DNA of 45,470 bases from DATHGT01 sp035317605 (GCA_035317605.1 DATHGT010000277.1:1-45470); one strand, 5' to 3'; positions 15,522 to 24,688 are shown, counted from the stretch's first letter. Numbers and translations are program-made. The notes: a model not told the origin generated them from the sequence alone.

Positions 15522-16391
15522 TCAGGCCTTGGGCGCGGACTTGGGGCCGAAGGGCTCGGGGATGAATTTGCCGTCGCGGGCGTCGAGGAAGGCGTGGAGG
15601 CCACCCTGCTGCATGGCGGCGAGGAGATCGGCGCGGTCGGAGTTGAACGACGAGTGGGCGAGGGCGGAGAGCGGGATGTTGGCGAGCATGCCCGCGCCCA
15701 GGCCCATGGCCAGCATGCCGTGGCAGGTGATGGCCTTGTTGAGGCGGACCGACGGCTCGGGGACCTTCGCGATGCGCTCGGCGAGCGCGCGGGCCTTCGT
15801 CATCAGCTCGGCCGCCGGCACCACTTCGTTGACGATGCCGAGCCGCAGCGCCTCGGCGGCGTCGAAGTGATCGCCGGTGAGGCTGTAGCGGTGCGCGGCC
15901 TTCCAGCCGGCCAGCGCGGCGAACAGGAACGTGGTGTTGGAGATGTGGCGGACCTCGGGCTGGGCGAACACCGCGTTGTCGGCGGCGATCGTGATGTCGC
16001 AGGCGAGCGAATACCAGAAGCCGCCGCCCATGACCCAGCCGTGGACGGCCGCGATCACCGGGGTGCCGAGCTGCCAGAGGTGCAGGAGGTGGCGGACCGA
16101 GTTGCTGTCGGTCGTCCACCAGCGCTTGAGAAAGTCCGCGACCTCGACGCCGGTGGGATCGAGTGACGAGCGGCCGTCCGGACGCCGCGCGATGTCGTAG
16201 CCGGCGGAGAATCCACGGCCCGCCCCGGTGATGATGATCGCGCGGACCGCCGCGTCTGCGTCCGCCTCGTCGAGGGCCGTGTGCAGCTCCGCGGTCATCT
16301 GGGGGCTGATCGCGTTGAGGGACTGCGGCCGGTTCAGCGTGATCGTGGCCACCGGGCCGGTCGTCTCGTAGAGGATCGTCTCGTAGTTCAT
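15522..16391 (-). CDS. Enoyl-CoA hydratase/isomerase (crotonase) family protein
   Basis: This 289-residue crotonase-fold protein binds acyl-CoA. NRPQSLNAIS near the start, GAGRGFSAGYD (first half of the oxyanion hole, about 65-75) and GWVMGGGFWYSLACD (second half, about 125-139) are present. The usual catalytic Glu of hydratases after the GGG motif is not obvious: the position is taken by an aromatic stretch, so it could be an isomerase, thioesterase or hydrolase type. The ATG overlaps the stop of the upstream CoA-synthetase gene as ATGA, with GAGGAG upstream, so the two are translationally coupled. A longer in-frame reading upstream is a shadow of that gene. Confidence 0.9.
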   Translation of the reverse strand: MNYETILYETTGPVATITLNRPQSLNAISPQMTAELHTALDEADADAAVRAIIITGAGRGFSAGYDIARRPDGRSSLDPTGVEVADFLKRWWTTDSNSVRHLLHLWQLGTPVIAAVHGWVMGGGFWYSLACDITIAADNAVFAQPEVRHISNTTFLFAALAGWKAAHRYSLTGDHFDAAEALRLGIVNEVVPAAELMTKARALAERIAKVPEPSVRLNKAITCHGMLAMGLGAGMLANIPLSALAHSSFNSDRADLLAAMQQGGLHAFLDARDGKFIPEPFGPKSAPKA

Positions 16392-17812
16392 GGCCTCGTC
16401 TCCTCGTGAGTCCGTGAAAGGAACCGGTGATGCTCGCGCGCGTGACGGAGCGCCCGCATGGCGGTTTCGGTCGACTCGAGAAACGGCACGCCGGCCTCGG
16501 CGAGCGGCGCGATGACGTCTTGATCGAGATCGCCCGCGGCGTGCGATCCGTAGCAGAACACGAGCCGGTCGGTCCCGGCGTTCACCGCGGTCACGAGCAC
16601 GCGGGCGAACTCGCGCGACGGCGCCCAGCCGCCGGGGCGGGGGACGTTGGCGCGCAGGTTCACGGCGAGCACGTCGATGGCCGCGTCGCGGAGCAGCGTG
16701 TCGACGAGCCCGGGGAAGATCTCGGCGTTCTCGTACATGGCGCCGGTGCCGTCGAGGGGGTTCCGCGGATTGCCGAAATCCGGCATGACCTTGCGCAGGG
16801 CCACGAGGGACTCGGCGGAGAGCGGCGGCAGCTCCACGCCCTCGCCCTCGGCGGCGTCGGCCGCCCGTCCACATTCGCCGCCGAGGCCGCTGAGCACGGC
16901 GGTGCGCCAGCCCGCCCGTCGCACCTCGAGCGTCGCGGGCAAGAGCGCGAGCGTGTCGATCATCTCGTCGAGGCTCGTCACCTGGATGATCCCGCTCTCG
17001 CGCAGCAGGGCCTCGACGACCTCGGGGGTGCCGGCGAGGGACCCGGTGTGGGCCAGCGCCGCCTGGCGCGCGTTCTCCGAGCGGCCGACCTTGAGCGCGA
17101 CGATGGCCTTTCTCAGCTCGCGCGCCCGCGCCGCGACCGCTCTGAGCTTCGCCGGCTGCTTGAATCCTTCCACGTAGACGCCGATCACCGTGGTGTCGGG
17201 ATCCTCCACGAGGAACTCGACGTAGTCCTCGACGGTGACGCCGCCCTGGTTGCCGCAGGAGACGATGTAGCCGACGCCGACGCGCCGCTGCAGCATCAGG
17301 TGCTCGGAGATCGCGTGGCTGAAGCCGCCGCTCTGCGAGACCACGGCCACCGGGCCGGCCAGCGGATCGCGCATGTCGGCGCTGAAGGCGGCGGCGCCGA
17401 GCCGGACGTTGAAGACGCCGTAGCAGTTGGGCCCGCACACGAGCAGGCCACGCTCGGCGGCGAGACGGTCGAGGACGGCCTGGCGCGCGTGCCCCGCCGG
17501 CCCGGCTTCGCCGAAGCCGCTCGACAGCACGACCGCGCCGCGCACCCCGCGCTCGACCGCGCTCGTCAGCACGGCCGGCACCTCAGGGGCGGGAATCGCG
17601 ACGACCACGGTGTCGGGGGGCTCCGGCGTCGAGGCGAGGTCGGGATAGCACGGGAGCCCGAGGATCTCCGGGTAGCGCGGGTTGATGGGAAACACGCGCC
17701 CGCGGTAGCCGAAGCGCTGGAGGTTCGTGATCACCCGCGTCGCGCGGTTCATCCGCGACGAGGCGCCGACGACCGCGATGCTGCGCGGCTTCATGAGCGG
17801 CGTGAGATCCAT
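16388..17812 (-). CDS. ADP-forming acyl-CoA synthetase, alpha-subunit-like (CoA-binding)
   Basis: The 474-residue protein has an N-terminal CoA-binding Rossmann domain (SIAVVGASSRMNR, 12-24), a succinyl-CoA-ligase-like domain (VAVVSQSGGFSHAI) and the conserved AHTGSLAG segment, whose His is the phosphorylated residue in ADP-forming acetyl-CoA synthetases. The ATP-grasp beta part is absent: the protein ends after the third domain, and no separate ATP-grasp gene adjoins. It may work with a beta subunit encoded elsewhere, or bind CoA esters only. It is coupled by ATGA overlap to the crotonase gene and divergent from the aminotransferase at 17950, suggesting a shared acyl-CoA or amino-acid catabolic route. 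Confidence 0.88.
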   Translation of the reverse strand: MDLTPLMKPRSIAVVGASSRMNRATRVITNLQRFGYRGRVFPINPRYPEILGLPCYPDLASTPEPPDTVVVAIPAPEVPAVLTSAVERGVRGAVVLSSGFGEAGPAGHARQAVLDRLAAERGLLVCGPNCYGVFNVRLGAAAFSADMRDPLAGPVAVVSQSGGFSHAISEHLMLQRRVGVGYIVSCGNQGGVTVEDYVEFLVEDPDTTVIGVYVEGFKQPAKLRAVAARARELRKAIVALKVGRSENARQAALAHTGSLAGTPEVVEALLRESGIIQVTSLDEMIDTLALLPATLEVRRAGWRTAVLSGLGGECGRAADAAEGEGVELPPLSAESLVALRKVMPDFGNPRNPLDGTGAMYENAEIFPGLVDTLLRDAAIDVLAVNLRANVPRPGGWAPSREFARVLVTAVNAGTDRLVFCYGSHAAGDLDQDVIAPLAEAGVPFLESTETAMRALRHAREHHRFLSRTHEETRP

Positions 17813-17949
17813 CGTGTCGGTCGCCGACTATGTCGAAACACGTGGGCCGTGTCAACGACGTCCGCCCGCCCCGTCCGACGGGGAGGGCATCATTGACATC
17901 GCTCGACGATGCGCTGACCATGACGGCGACCCGACATCTGGAGGCGACG

Positions 17950-19293
17950 ATGATCGACCGCGAGACCATCCGGCATCTGTGGACGCACAAGACGCAGGAT
18001 CATCCCTGGCTCTCCGACGAGGAGCTGGTCATCGATCGCGGCGAGGGCGTGTGGGTGTGGACCCAGCGCGGCCAGAAGCTGATGGACGCGTTCGCCGGGC
18101 TCGCGGTCGTCAACGTCGGCCACGGCCGGCGCGAGATCGCCGAAGCGGTCGCCGAGCAGACCGTGCGCCTCGCCTACTATCCGACCACGCGCCAGTTCTC
18201 GAACCGCCCCGCCGCCGAGCTATCGGCCAAGCTCGCCGAGCTCACCCCCGGCGATCTCACGTACACGATGTTCGCGGTCAGCGGATCGGAGGCCAACGAG
18301 CGCTCGATGCAGATCGCGCGGCAGTACTGGCTGGCCAAGGGCAAGCCCGACAAGCACAAGGTCATCTCGTTCCAGGGCGGCTATCACGGGGCCACCGCGG
18401 GAACGCTCGCGCTCTGCGGCCTGCCGCATCTCGCGCGCCCGTATGCGCCGCTGTTCGTTCCCGGCTTCGCCAAGGTCGCCCCGCCGCACTCCTTCCGCGA
18501 TCGAGGCGCGGGCACCGATGCTGAGCTGATCGCGCGCCGGGCCGCCGAGCTGAGAGCGGCCATCGTCGCCGAGGGACCGGAGACGGTCTCGGCGGTGATC
18601 CTCGAGCCGGTGATCTCCTCCGGCGGCTTCATCATCCCGCCGCTCGGCTGGCTCGCCGCCGTGCGCGCGGTGTGCGACGAGCTGGACGTCCTGATGATCG
18701 CCGACGAGGTCATCACGGGCTTCGGGCGCACCGGCCGCTGGTTCGGCTGCGATCACGAGGACGTCGTTCCGGATCTGATGTCGGTGGCCAAGGGCATCAC
18801 GTCCGGTTACATCCCGCTCTCCGCGAGCATCGTGCGCCGCCACCTGGCCGACGTCTTCGCCGACGATCGCAAGGAAGAAAACGTTCATCCCAACACGTAC
18901 GCCGCTCACCCGGTGGCCTGCGCGGCCGCGCTCGCCAATCTCAAGATCATGGAGCAGGACAAGCTGGTGGAGAACTCGGAGGCGATGGGGCGCAGGCTCC
19001 TCGATGGTCTGACGCGCGCGCTCGCCGGCCACCCGATCGTCGGCGAAGTGCGCGGGCGCGGCCTCATGGTCTGCGTCGATTTCGTGAAGCCTGACGGTTC
19101 CGGCAACGCACTGGACGGCGATCACGTGGCCGAGCTGGACCGTCTCGCCTGGGACCGCGGCGCCATCGTCTACGCGCGCGGCACGGTCCTGCGTCTTGCC
19201 CCGCCGCTCTGCATCACGCCGTCCGAAGTCGATCAGCTCGTCGGCGTCGTCGCCGAAAGCGTCAAGGATCTGGAGCGCAAGCTCACGAGCTGA
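17950..19293 (+). CDS. Class III (omega) aminotransferase, PLP-dependent
   Basis: The ATG at 17950 is used because GGAGG stands 6 bases before it; upstream in-frame starts lack one. The 447-residue enzyme shows SGSEANERSMQIAR (about 111-124), the cofactor pocket SFQGGYHGAT, D252 in IADEVITGFGRTG, and the PLP lysine K281 in VAKGITSGY. Members convert omega-amino groups of beta-alanine, 4-aminobutyrate, taurine or similar compounds with pyruvate or 2-oxoglutarate as acceptor. The exact substrate is open; beta-alanine/pyruvate activity is a reasonable guess. The gene is divergent from the CoA-synthetase alpha-like gene across a 137-base gap. Confidence 0.93.
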   Translation: MIDRETIRHLWTHKTQDHPWLSDEELVIDRGEGVWVWTQRGQKLMDAFAGLAVVNVGHGRREIAEAVAEQTVRLAYYPTTRQFSNRPAAELSAKLAELTPGDLTYTMFAVSGSEANERSMQIARQYWLAKGKPDKHKVISFQGGYHGATAGTLALCGLPHLARPYAPLFVPGFAKVAPPHSFRDRGAGTDAELIARRAAELRAAIVAEGPETVSAVILEPVISSGGFIIPPLGWLAAVRAVCDELDVLMIADEVITGFGRTGRWFGCDHEDVVPDLMSVAKGITSGYIPLSASIVRRHLADVFADDRKEENVHPNTYAAHPVACAAALANLKIMEQDKLVENSEAMGRRLLDGLTRALAGHPIVGEVRGRGLMVCVDFVKPDGSGNALDGDHVAELDRLAWDRGAIVYARGTVLRLAPPLCITPSEVDQLVGVVAESVKDLERKLTS

Positions 19294-19358
19294 TCGCGCG
19301 CGGGCACCTCCGAGAACCGCTGGCACCCCGGTTGCTCTCACTCAAAGCGGAGGGCGAC

Positions 19359-19715
19359 ATGGCCAAGCAAAAGCGCGCGAAGAGGGTCAGCTCCACCAGG
19401 GCACGGCCCGACCGTGATGACAGCCGGCACGTGTCCGAGCGTGGGACCGAGAATCTGACGGAGATGGCGACAACCGCCGGGACCCAGGCCGTCCAGTTCG
19501 TCGTGGCGGTCGCTCGCGGCGTGGCCAAAGGCATCGCGGGGGCCGCACGCGAGCTGGGCGCACCGGCCCGCGACGCCGTGGAGTCACCATCGAAGACCAC
19601 GCGAGCGTCGGGTGACTCCGCCGCGCGCGGGATCAAGCGCGCGGCTCGGGGTCGACGAGGAGCCGCGACCCGGAGCCGACGCGGGACGGGGACCACCAAG
19701 CGCCGCTCGGCGTGA
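19359..19715 (+). CDS. Small basic protein with Arg/Lys-rich tail, unknown function
   Basis: The ATG at 19359 follows GGAGGG by 4 bases. The 118-residue product has a polar basic start, a middle with small hydrophobic residues (about 38-62, GTQAVQFVVAVARGVAKGIAG) that could form one amphipathic helix, and a strongly basic end with repeated Arg, Lys, Ala, Gly and Thr, similar in composition to histone H1-like or AlgP-like tails. It may bind nucleic acid. It lies 65 bases after the aminotransferase. No family is recognised. Confidence 0.65.
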   Translation: MAKQKRAKRVSSTRARPDRDDSRHVSERGTENLTEMATTAGTQAVQFVVAVARGVAKGIAGAARELGAPARDAVESPSKTTRASGDSAARGIKRAARGRRGAATRSRRGTGTTKRRSA

Positions 19716-19976
19716 GCCCGCCGCTCGCGCGGCGCTCATGATGCTTTCGCTCCAGCCGCGTCATATCGCCCGCTAGCGCGACCCGTCTGGCTGCTGTTCA
19801 AGTACAGGCGTAGCGCTGTGGTCTCACGGGCTCGCCTCGAGGAGATCTTCAGCGACGGGCCCGCGGCCGACGCGGCCGGGGCCGCCGTGCTGCTCCAGGT
19901 CGACACGTCGTTCCGCTTCTTCGGAGAGCGGGCGGCGGCGGCGTTCAGCCGCCGACGCCAGAACCGGGCGGCGCGG

Positions 19977-20435
19977 CTAAGCGGCCCGTCGTCCTCGTGG
20001 GTTGCGTCGATCGGCGACACTGACTTCCATCCGTTCGCCCAAGGCCCGCAGTTCATCGGCGCCGAGCTTTTCGGCCAGGGGGAACATCTCCTCCTCTTCC
20101 TCGTCGGCGTGGTGTTCGACGAGCTCGGACAGCACCGTCATCTTGGCTTCGAAACGCTCGTCCCCGGGATCGACCTGGGGGAGCTCCTTCAGGACGAGCT
20201 TCACGACGTGATGCTCCTCGAACGCCTCCGCGACCATCTCCTCGGCCTTCGTGGTCTCGAGGCCGCGGACGGCCGGGTAGAAGATCTCTTCCTCAATCCG
20301 CGTGTGCATCGCGAGCGCCTGGCCGATCTGCTCCATCAGGCTTCGGCGGCCGCGGGCGTCGCTGGTCTTCTCCACTTTCTTGAACATCGCCTTCACTTCA
20401 CGATGCTGCTTCTTCAACAGATCCGTCGCTTTCAT
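19977..20435 (-). CDS. Hemerythrin HHE-domain protein
   Basis: This 152-residue four-helix protein has the iron ligands of hemerythrin-like domains: H11 (KKQHREV), H44 with E48 (MHTRIEEEIFYP), H75/H76 (EEHHVVK) and H108/H109 with a following acidic run (EHHADEEEEEMFP). Such proteins bind a di-iron centre and sense or store oxygen or nitric oxide, or handle iron. The ATG at 20435 has GGAGG about 10 bases upstream. A downstream tail (NPRGRRAA) is basic. On the plus strand between 19716 and 19976 I see no gene. Confidence 0.92.
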   Translation of the reverse strand: MKATDLLKKQHREVKAMFKKVEKTSDARGRRSLMEQIGQALAMHTRIEEEIFYPAVRGLETTKAEEMVAEAFEEHHVVKLVLKELPQVDPGDERFEAKMTVLSELVEHHADEEEEEMFPLAEKLGADELRALGERMEVSVADRRNPRGRRAA

Positions 20436-20570
20436 TCGGTGGTTCCTCCCACGGACAACTGAGAGCAAACGCGGCGCCATCGGTGGTTCGGCGCTCCCAC
20501 GGGCTCGAGCGGGCGATCCGAGGTGACGGCGACGATCAGAGGATCGCGTCGGGGAGGAGCGTTCCGAAAG

Positions 20571-20699
20571 TCACGCGGACGGTCGGCCGAGCGAGACCGT
20601 CTTCTTCGTGATGCCACAGGCGGCGCAGAGGTCTGGGACCGTCCGGTCCTTGAGGATGGCGCCCAGGATCTTCAGGGACGACCGTCGGGTTCGTATCAC
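20571..20699 (-). CDS. Possible 42-residue protein coupled to the DUF1003 gene
   Basis: A GTG at 20699 overlaps the stop of the DUF1003 gene as GTGA. The frame encodes a small basic peptide with LKILGAILKDRTVPDLCAAC, a CxxC pair and a helix-turn-helix-like GITKKTVS. It has no ribosome site other than that of the upstream gene, so it depends on re-initiation. It could be real, or simply an open frame of a gene relic. No family is recognised. Confidence 0.3.
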   Translation of the reverse strand: MIRTRRSSLKILGAILKDRTVPDLCAACGITKKTVSLGRPSA

Positions 20700-21250
20700 G
20701 GCTGCTCGCCGGGCAGCTGTCGGGCGAGCTCGGTGGCGAGCTGATCGACGTCGGTTCGCTCGCTGAGCTTGTGGAGCTCGTCGTCCGCCGTGATGGGAAG
20801 TCCAAGGTGCTCGCAGATCCGCTGGAGCATCTCGAGCGTCTTCGTGTTCTCCTGCTCGGCGAGGAGATTCACCTGAAATTCGAGCTGGCCGCGCCGGTCC
20901 GCCTCGCGGCTCATGCGGTTCTGACTGTTCAAGACGAACAGCGAGAGGAAGATCGCCTCGAGTGAGACCACCAGCGTCAGGAAGTTGAATGGGTACGGAT
21001 CGAAGGCGGGGACGTTGGGAACGAGGCCCAGGTTCACGCATACCCAGCCCGCGTACCACGCGACGTGCACCCACGCGAAGGCCATGCTCCCGGCCGCTCT
21101 GGTGATCCCGGCGGCGACGCGATCGGCCCCGGTCCGGCGCTGGCGCACCTGCTCCTCCAGCCGGGCGATCGCCTGGATGTTCTCGTGCGTGGGACGGCTG
21201 GGCTGCGGCGAGGCGGGTTCGTTCCGAATCGTGGTGGACTGATCCGTCAT
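20696..21250 (-). CDS. DUF1003 membrane protein
   Basis: The ATG at 21250 is preceded by AGGA at 4 bases; further in-frame starts upstream (21271, 21313) are less likely. The 184-residue protein matches DUF1003: two close membrane helices (about 50-70, FAWVHVAWYAGWVCVNLG, and about 83-106), linked by FDPYPFNFLTL, then the conserved SLEAIFLSLFVLNSQNR segment and a cytoplasmic coiled region. Members are of unknown function and often appear in stress contexts. Here it precedes the tiny frame at 20699 and follows the ABC-2 exporter genes on the same strand. Confidence 0.9.
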   Translation of the reverse strand: MTDQSTTIRNEPASPQPSRPTHENIQAIARLEEQVRQRRTGADRVAAGITRAAGSMAFAWVHVAWYAGWVCVNLGLVPNVPAFDPYPFNFLTLVVSLEAIFLSLFVLNSQNRMSREADRRGQLEFQVNLLAEQENTKTLEMLQRICEHLGLPITADDELHKLSERTDVDQLATELARQLPGEQP

Positions 21251-21326
21251 CGTTCCTGACAAGATGTGCATGGCACGTGCCGACGGAACACCACCTTGGC
21301 CTTCGCGGGGCACAGTGCCCCCTACG

Positions 21327-22466
21327 TCACGGCTCGTTCCAGCGGAACCTCGCGAGGGCGAGAGCTCCGAACAGGAGGGCGAAGCCGAGCAGCACCACGG
21401 TCGGGGTGACGGCGGCGGCCAGCGGCAGTCCCCGCCAGGTCATGCCGTCGAGGCCGTCCATGGCCCAGCGGACCGGGACGACCATGGTCAATTGCTGGAG
21501 CCAGGCCGGGAAGATGAACGTGGGCACCCAGGCGCCGCCGAGCATCACCACGACCAGCACCGCGAAGGTGGCGACGCCGCGCGTGGCCGCGGGGGTGCCG
21601 CCGACGGTGGCGAGCAGAAGCCCGAAGGTGGTGGCCATCAGCGCGCAGGCCACGCTCACCGCGAAGAAGCCGAGCACGCTGCCCTCGATGCGCACCCTGA
21701 ACACGAGCATCGCGAACGCGAAGGAGACGAGCAGGGTGAGGAGCGTGATGATGGCGCCGCTCGCGGCCTTGCCCCCAAGCACGGTGGCCCGCGAGAGCGG
21801 CGCGCTGCGTATCCGCTTCCACACCCCGCGCTGCCGGTCGATGAGGATGCCGATGCCGAGGTCGACGGCCGCGAAGAGCAGGAACTGCACGCCCATGCCG
21901 GCGAAGGCGTGGGCGTAGCTGTTGTAGGGCGTGCGCTCGCCCGCGGTGATCGCCTGCTCGTGGATCTCGTAGGGCAGGGTGAGGCGGCCCGCCCACAGCT
22001 CGCGGGCGATCGTGCGCATCACGTGCTCGGTGACGATCCCGCGCACCATCGCCAGCTCGGCCGAGCGGCTGGGGTCGTACAGGAACTTCAGCTCCGGCCG
22101 GTTCTGGTTGCCGAAGAACGCGCGGCCGGCGTCGTCGCCGAAGCCCGGCGGAATGATCACCGCGGCGACCACCGCGCCCCGGCGCACGGCCATCCACGCC
22201 TCGTCGGCGTTGCTCACGGTAACGTTGAGGTTGCGGTCGTCCTGCACCGCGGCCACGATGGCCCGCGCGATGGGGCTGCGGTCGCGATCGACCACGTAGA
22301 CGGCGGTGCGCGCGCGGTCGGCCAAGCGGGGCACGCTCGTGAAGATGGCCCCGAAGAAGGACGCGATGACGATGGGGGCGGCGAACGCCATGATGAGGGC
22401 CCGGCGGTCGGTCAGGAACAATCGAAGGTCCTTGGCGACCATGGCGACGAGCGGGGTGAGGGACAT
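21327..22466 (-). CDS. ABC-2-type transporter permease
   Basis: The 379-residue membrane protein has one N-terminal helix (about 22-42), a large outside domain (about 50-190), and five further helices in the second half, the layout of ABC-2 exporters of the YhhJ/NatB kind. It has RQRGVWKRIRSAPLSR, a conserved cytoplasmic loop of this family before helix 3. The ATG shares one base with the stop of the ATPase gene (TGATG), so the two subunits are made together. Drugs, lipids or polysaccharide precursors are possible substrates; none can be chosen from sequence. Confidence 0.92.
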   Translation of the reverse strand: MSLTPLVAMVAKDLRLFLTDRRALIMAFAAPIVIASFFGAIFTSVPRLADRARTAVYVVDRDRSPIARAIVAAVQDDRNLNVTVSNADEAWMAVRRGAVVAAVIIPPGFGDDAGRAFFGNQNRPELKFLYDPSRSAELAMVRGIVTEHVMRTIARELWAGRLTLPYEIHEQAITAGERTPYNSYAHAFAGMGVQFLLFAAVDLGIGILIDRQRGVWKRIRSAPLSRATVLGGKAASGAIITLLTLLVSFAFAMLVFRVRIEGSVLGFFAVSVACALMATTFGLLLATVGGTPAATRGVATFAVLVVVMLGGAWVPTFIFPAWLQQLTMVVPVRWAMDGLDGMTWRGLPLAAAVTPTVVLLGFALLFGALALARFRWNEP

Positions 22467-23197
22467 CAATCGCGCAACATGCGGCCGGTGAGGGCCAGGA
22501 ACACGCCCTCGAGGTCGCGGGCGCCGGGGTGATCGCGCTGGAGGCCGGCCAGGGTGTCGGCCGCGATCACCTGGCCGTGATCCATGACCACGATGCGGTC
22601 GGAGAGCCGCTCGGCCTCTTCCATGTAATGCGTGGTGTAGAGGATGGCCTTGCCCCGCCGCTTGAGGGCCTGGAGGTTCTCGAAGATCGCGTGACGGCTC
22701 TGGGGATCGACGCCCACGGTGGGCTCGTCGAGGAGCAGGATGTCGGGGTCGTGCAGGAGCCCGGCGGCCAGGTTCAGGCGCCGCTTCATCCCTCCGCTGT
22801 AGGTGGCCACCCGATCGCGGGCGCGATCGGCCAGGCCGACCAGCTCCAGCCCGGAGGCGATCACCCGCTCGAGGACGGCGCCCCGGAAGCCGTAGAGGCC
22901 GCCGAAGAAGCGCAGATTGTCGCGCGCGGTCAGCTCGTCGTAGAGCGCCACTTCCTGGGGGACGAGCCCGATCCGGCGCTTGACGGGATCGGCGTCGCCG
23001 ACGAGCCGGTGGTCGTCGACCAGCACCTCGCCCCGATCGGGCCGGAGCAGGCCGGCGAGCAGGGCCACCGTCGTGGATTTACCGGCGCCGTTCGGGCCGA
23101 GCAGTCCGAGGAGCTCTCCCGGCGCGAGCTTGAGCGACACGCCGTCGACGGCCGCGATGCGACCGAAGGTCTTGCCGAGGTTCCGCGCCACCAGCAT
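22466..23197 (-). CDS. ABC transporter ATP-binding protein (ABC-2 exporter)
   Basis: This 243-residue ATPase shows Walker A GPNGAGKST, a Q-loop (LVPQEVALYDELTA), signature YSGGMKRRLNLA, Walker B ILLLDEPTVGVD and switch His TTHYMEE. The D-loop and DEPTVGVD spelling are those of the DrrA/NatA group, which powers export. The ATG at 23197 is chosen; a GTG two codons earlier (23203) is possible, and neither has a clear ribosome site. It forms an operon with the permease (one-base overlap). Confidence 0.94.
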   Translation of the reverse strand: MLVARNLGKTFGRIAAVDGVSLKLAPGELLGLLGPNGAGKSTTVALLAGLLRPDRGEVLVDDHRLVGDADPVKRRIGLVPQEVALYDELTARDNLRFFGGLYGFRGAVLERVIASGLELVGLADRARDRVATYSGGMKRRLNLAAGLLHDPDILLLDEPTVGVDPQSRHAIFENLQALKRRGKAILYTTHYMEEAERLSDRIVVMDHGQVIAADTLAGLQRDHPGARDLEGVFLALTGRMLRD

Positions 23198-23228
23198 GGG
23201 CACTATGTAGCACGAAGAGGAGGCTCCG

Positions 23229-24283
23229 TCAGGAAGGCGATTGGCCCGAGAGGAACTCCCGCACCGCCGGATCTTCGCTGAGCCCGATCGCTCGCGCGTA
23301 GGCGTCGCGCGCCTCGGTGGTTCGCCCCAGCCGCCGCAGCAGGTGCGCTCTCAGCGCCCAGTAGGGCTGGTACGTGGCCACCGCGTCCGTCGGCAGCGCG
23401 TCGAGCGCGTCGAGGCCGGCACCGGCGCCGCGCGCCTCGGCCAGCGCGGCGGCCTGGGCCACGCGCGCGCCGATGTCATCGGTCGCGACCATCGGGCGAC
23501 GTCCTGGCCGCTGAGGGGGACGTAGGCGCCGCTCGCGTCGCGGCGCGCCGATCGCCGGGCCTCGCAGCACAGCATCAGCGCGAGCAGGCCGCCGGCCTCG
23601 GGCTCGTCGGGCAGCAGCGCGACGACGAGCCGGCCGAGCCAGATCGCTTCCTCGGCGAGTCCACGGCGGCGCGGATCGGCGCCGGCCACGTCTTCCCACC
23701 CCGTGCCGTACGCCGCGTAGATCGCCTCGAGCACCGCGTGCAGTCGCTCGGGCAATGCTTCCGGCCCGGGAATCTCGAAGCCGATGCCGGCGTCACGGAT
23801 CTTGGCCTTCACGCGCACGAGGCGCTGGCTCATCGCGGCCGGAGCCACCAGGAAGGCCGAGGCGATGCGGGCGGCGTCGAGGCCGAGCACCGCCTGCAGC
23901 ATCAACGGCGTCCGCGCCGCTTCGTCGATCGCCGGGTGGACGCAGACGAAGAGCAGCTCGAGCCGCTCGTCCGGAAAGATCGACTCGCGCGAGGCGGTCA
24001 CCTCGGCGGTCTCCGCGGCCAGGCGCAGGGTCGCGGCGGCGCTCGCCTCGACGCTGCCGTGACGCGCGCGGTCGACCAGGCGGCGGCGCGCGGCGACGAG
24101 CAGCCACGCGTCGGGATTGTCGGGCACTCCGACGCGCGGCCAGGTCTCGAGCGCGGCCGCGAGGGCGTCGCCGAGCGCGTCTTCCGCGGCGGCCACGTCG
24201 CGCGCGCGAGCGGCGAGGTAGGCGACGAGTCGGCCATAGGACGCTCTCGCCGCCAGCTCGGCCGCTCGCCGGGCTTCGCTCAC
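23229..24283 (-). pseudogene. ECF42-type RNA polymerase sigma factor with frameshift and internal deletion
   Basis: From a GTG at 24283 the frame encodes sigma region 2 (AAEDALGDALAAALETWP, about 34-51), region 4 (MLQAVLGLDAARIASAFLV) and part of the long C-terminal extension up to YVPLSGQDVARW (ends near 23489). It then runs into nonsense and stops at 23351. In another frame the expected end of the extension resumes (GARVAQAAALAEARG to FLSGQSPS, stop at 23229). The family motif stretch between these, about 50-60 residues in homologues, is missing. So the gene carries an internal deletion joined out of frame, unless the assembly is wrong here. The DGPF partner gene overlaps the start (GTGA). 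A shortened product without the end of its extension could still be made. Confidence 0.75.
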
Positions 24284-24630
24284 ATCGAGAGGTTCGGCCG
24301 GACCTCGACGGCGCCGGTCGAGGCCGCGGGACAGCGCGCGGCCCACTCGAGCGCCTTGTCGAGGTCCGGCACGTCGATCACGTAATAGCCGCCGAGCTGC
24401 TCCTTGGCCTCGGCGTAGGGGCCGTCCTGCACCTGGCGCTTGCCGTCGCGCTGGCGCACGGTCGTCGCCACCGCCGCCGGCTGGAGCCCGTGGCCGCCCA
24501 CCATCACGCCGGCTTCTCTCAGGGCCACGGTGTAGGCGTGGTAGGCGCCCCAGTACGCGTCCTTGCGCTTGGCGTCGGTGCGGGCGCCGAATTCGTCCTG
24601 GGTCTCGTAGATGAGGATCGTGTAGATCAT
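24280..24630 (-). CDS. DGPF/YCII-domain protein, partner of the ECF42 sigma factor
   Basis: The 116-residue protein has the YCII-related DGPF fold, with the motif itself as DGPYAEAKEQLGGYY at about 71-85. GGAGGAG precedes the ATG by 6 bases. Such proteins are found next to ECF42 sigma factors in many bacteria and are thought to be targets or accessories rather than anti-sigma factors. The stop overlaps the sigma gene start by 4 bases, so they are coupled. With the sigma factor apparently broken, this gene may have become idle. Confidence 0.9.
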   Translation of the reverse strand: MIYTILIYETQDEFGARTDAKRKDAYWGAYHAYTVALREAGVMVGGHGLQPAAVATTVRQRDGKRQVQDGPYAEAKEQLGGYYVIDVPDLDKALEWAARCPAASTGAVEVRPNLSM

Positions 24631-24688
24631 CGCGTCTCCTCCGTCACGCTCGAAATGGTGTGTCGTGACAATGACGGCCGAGCGAGGG

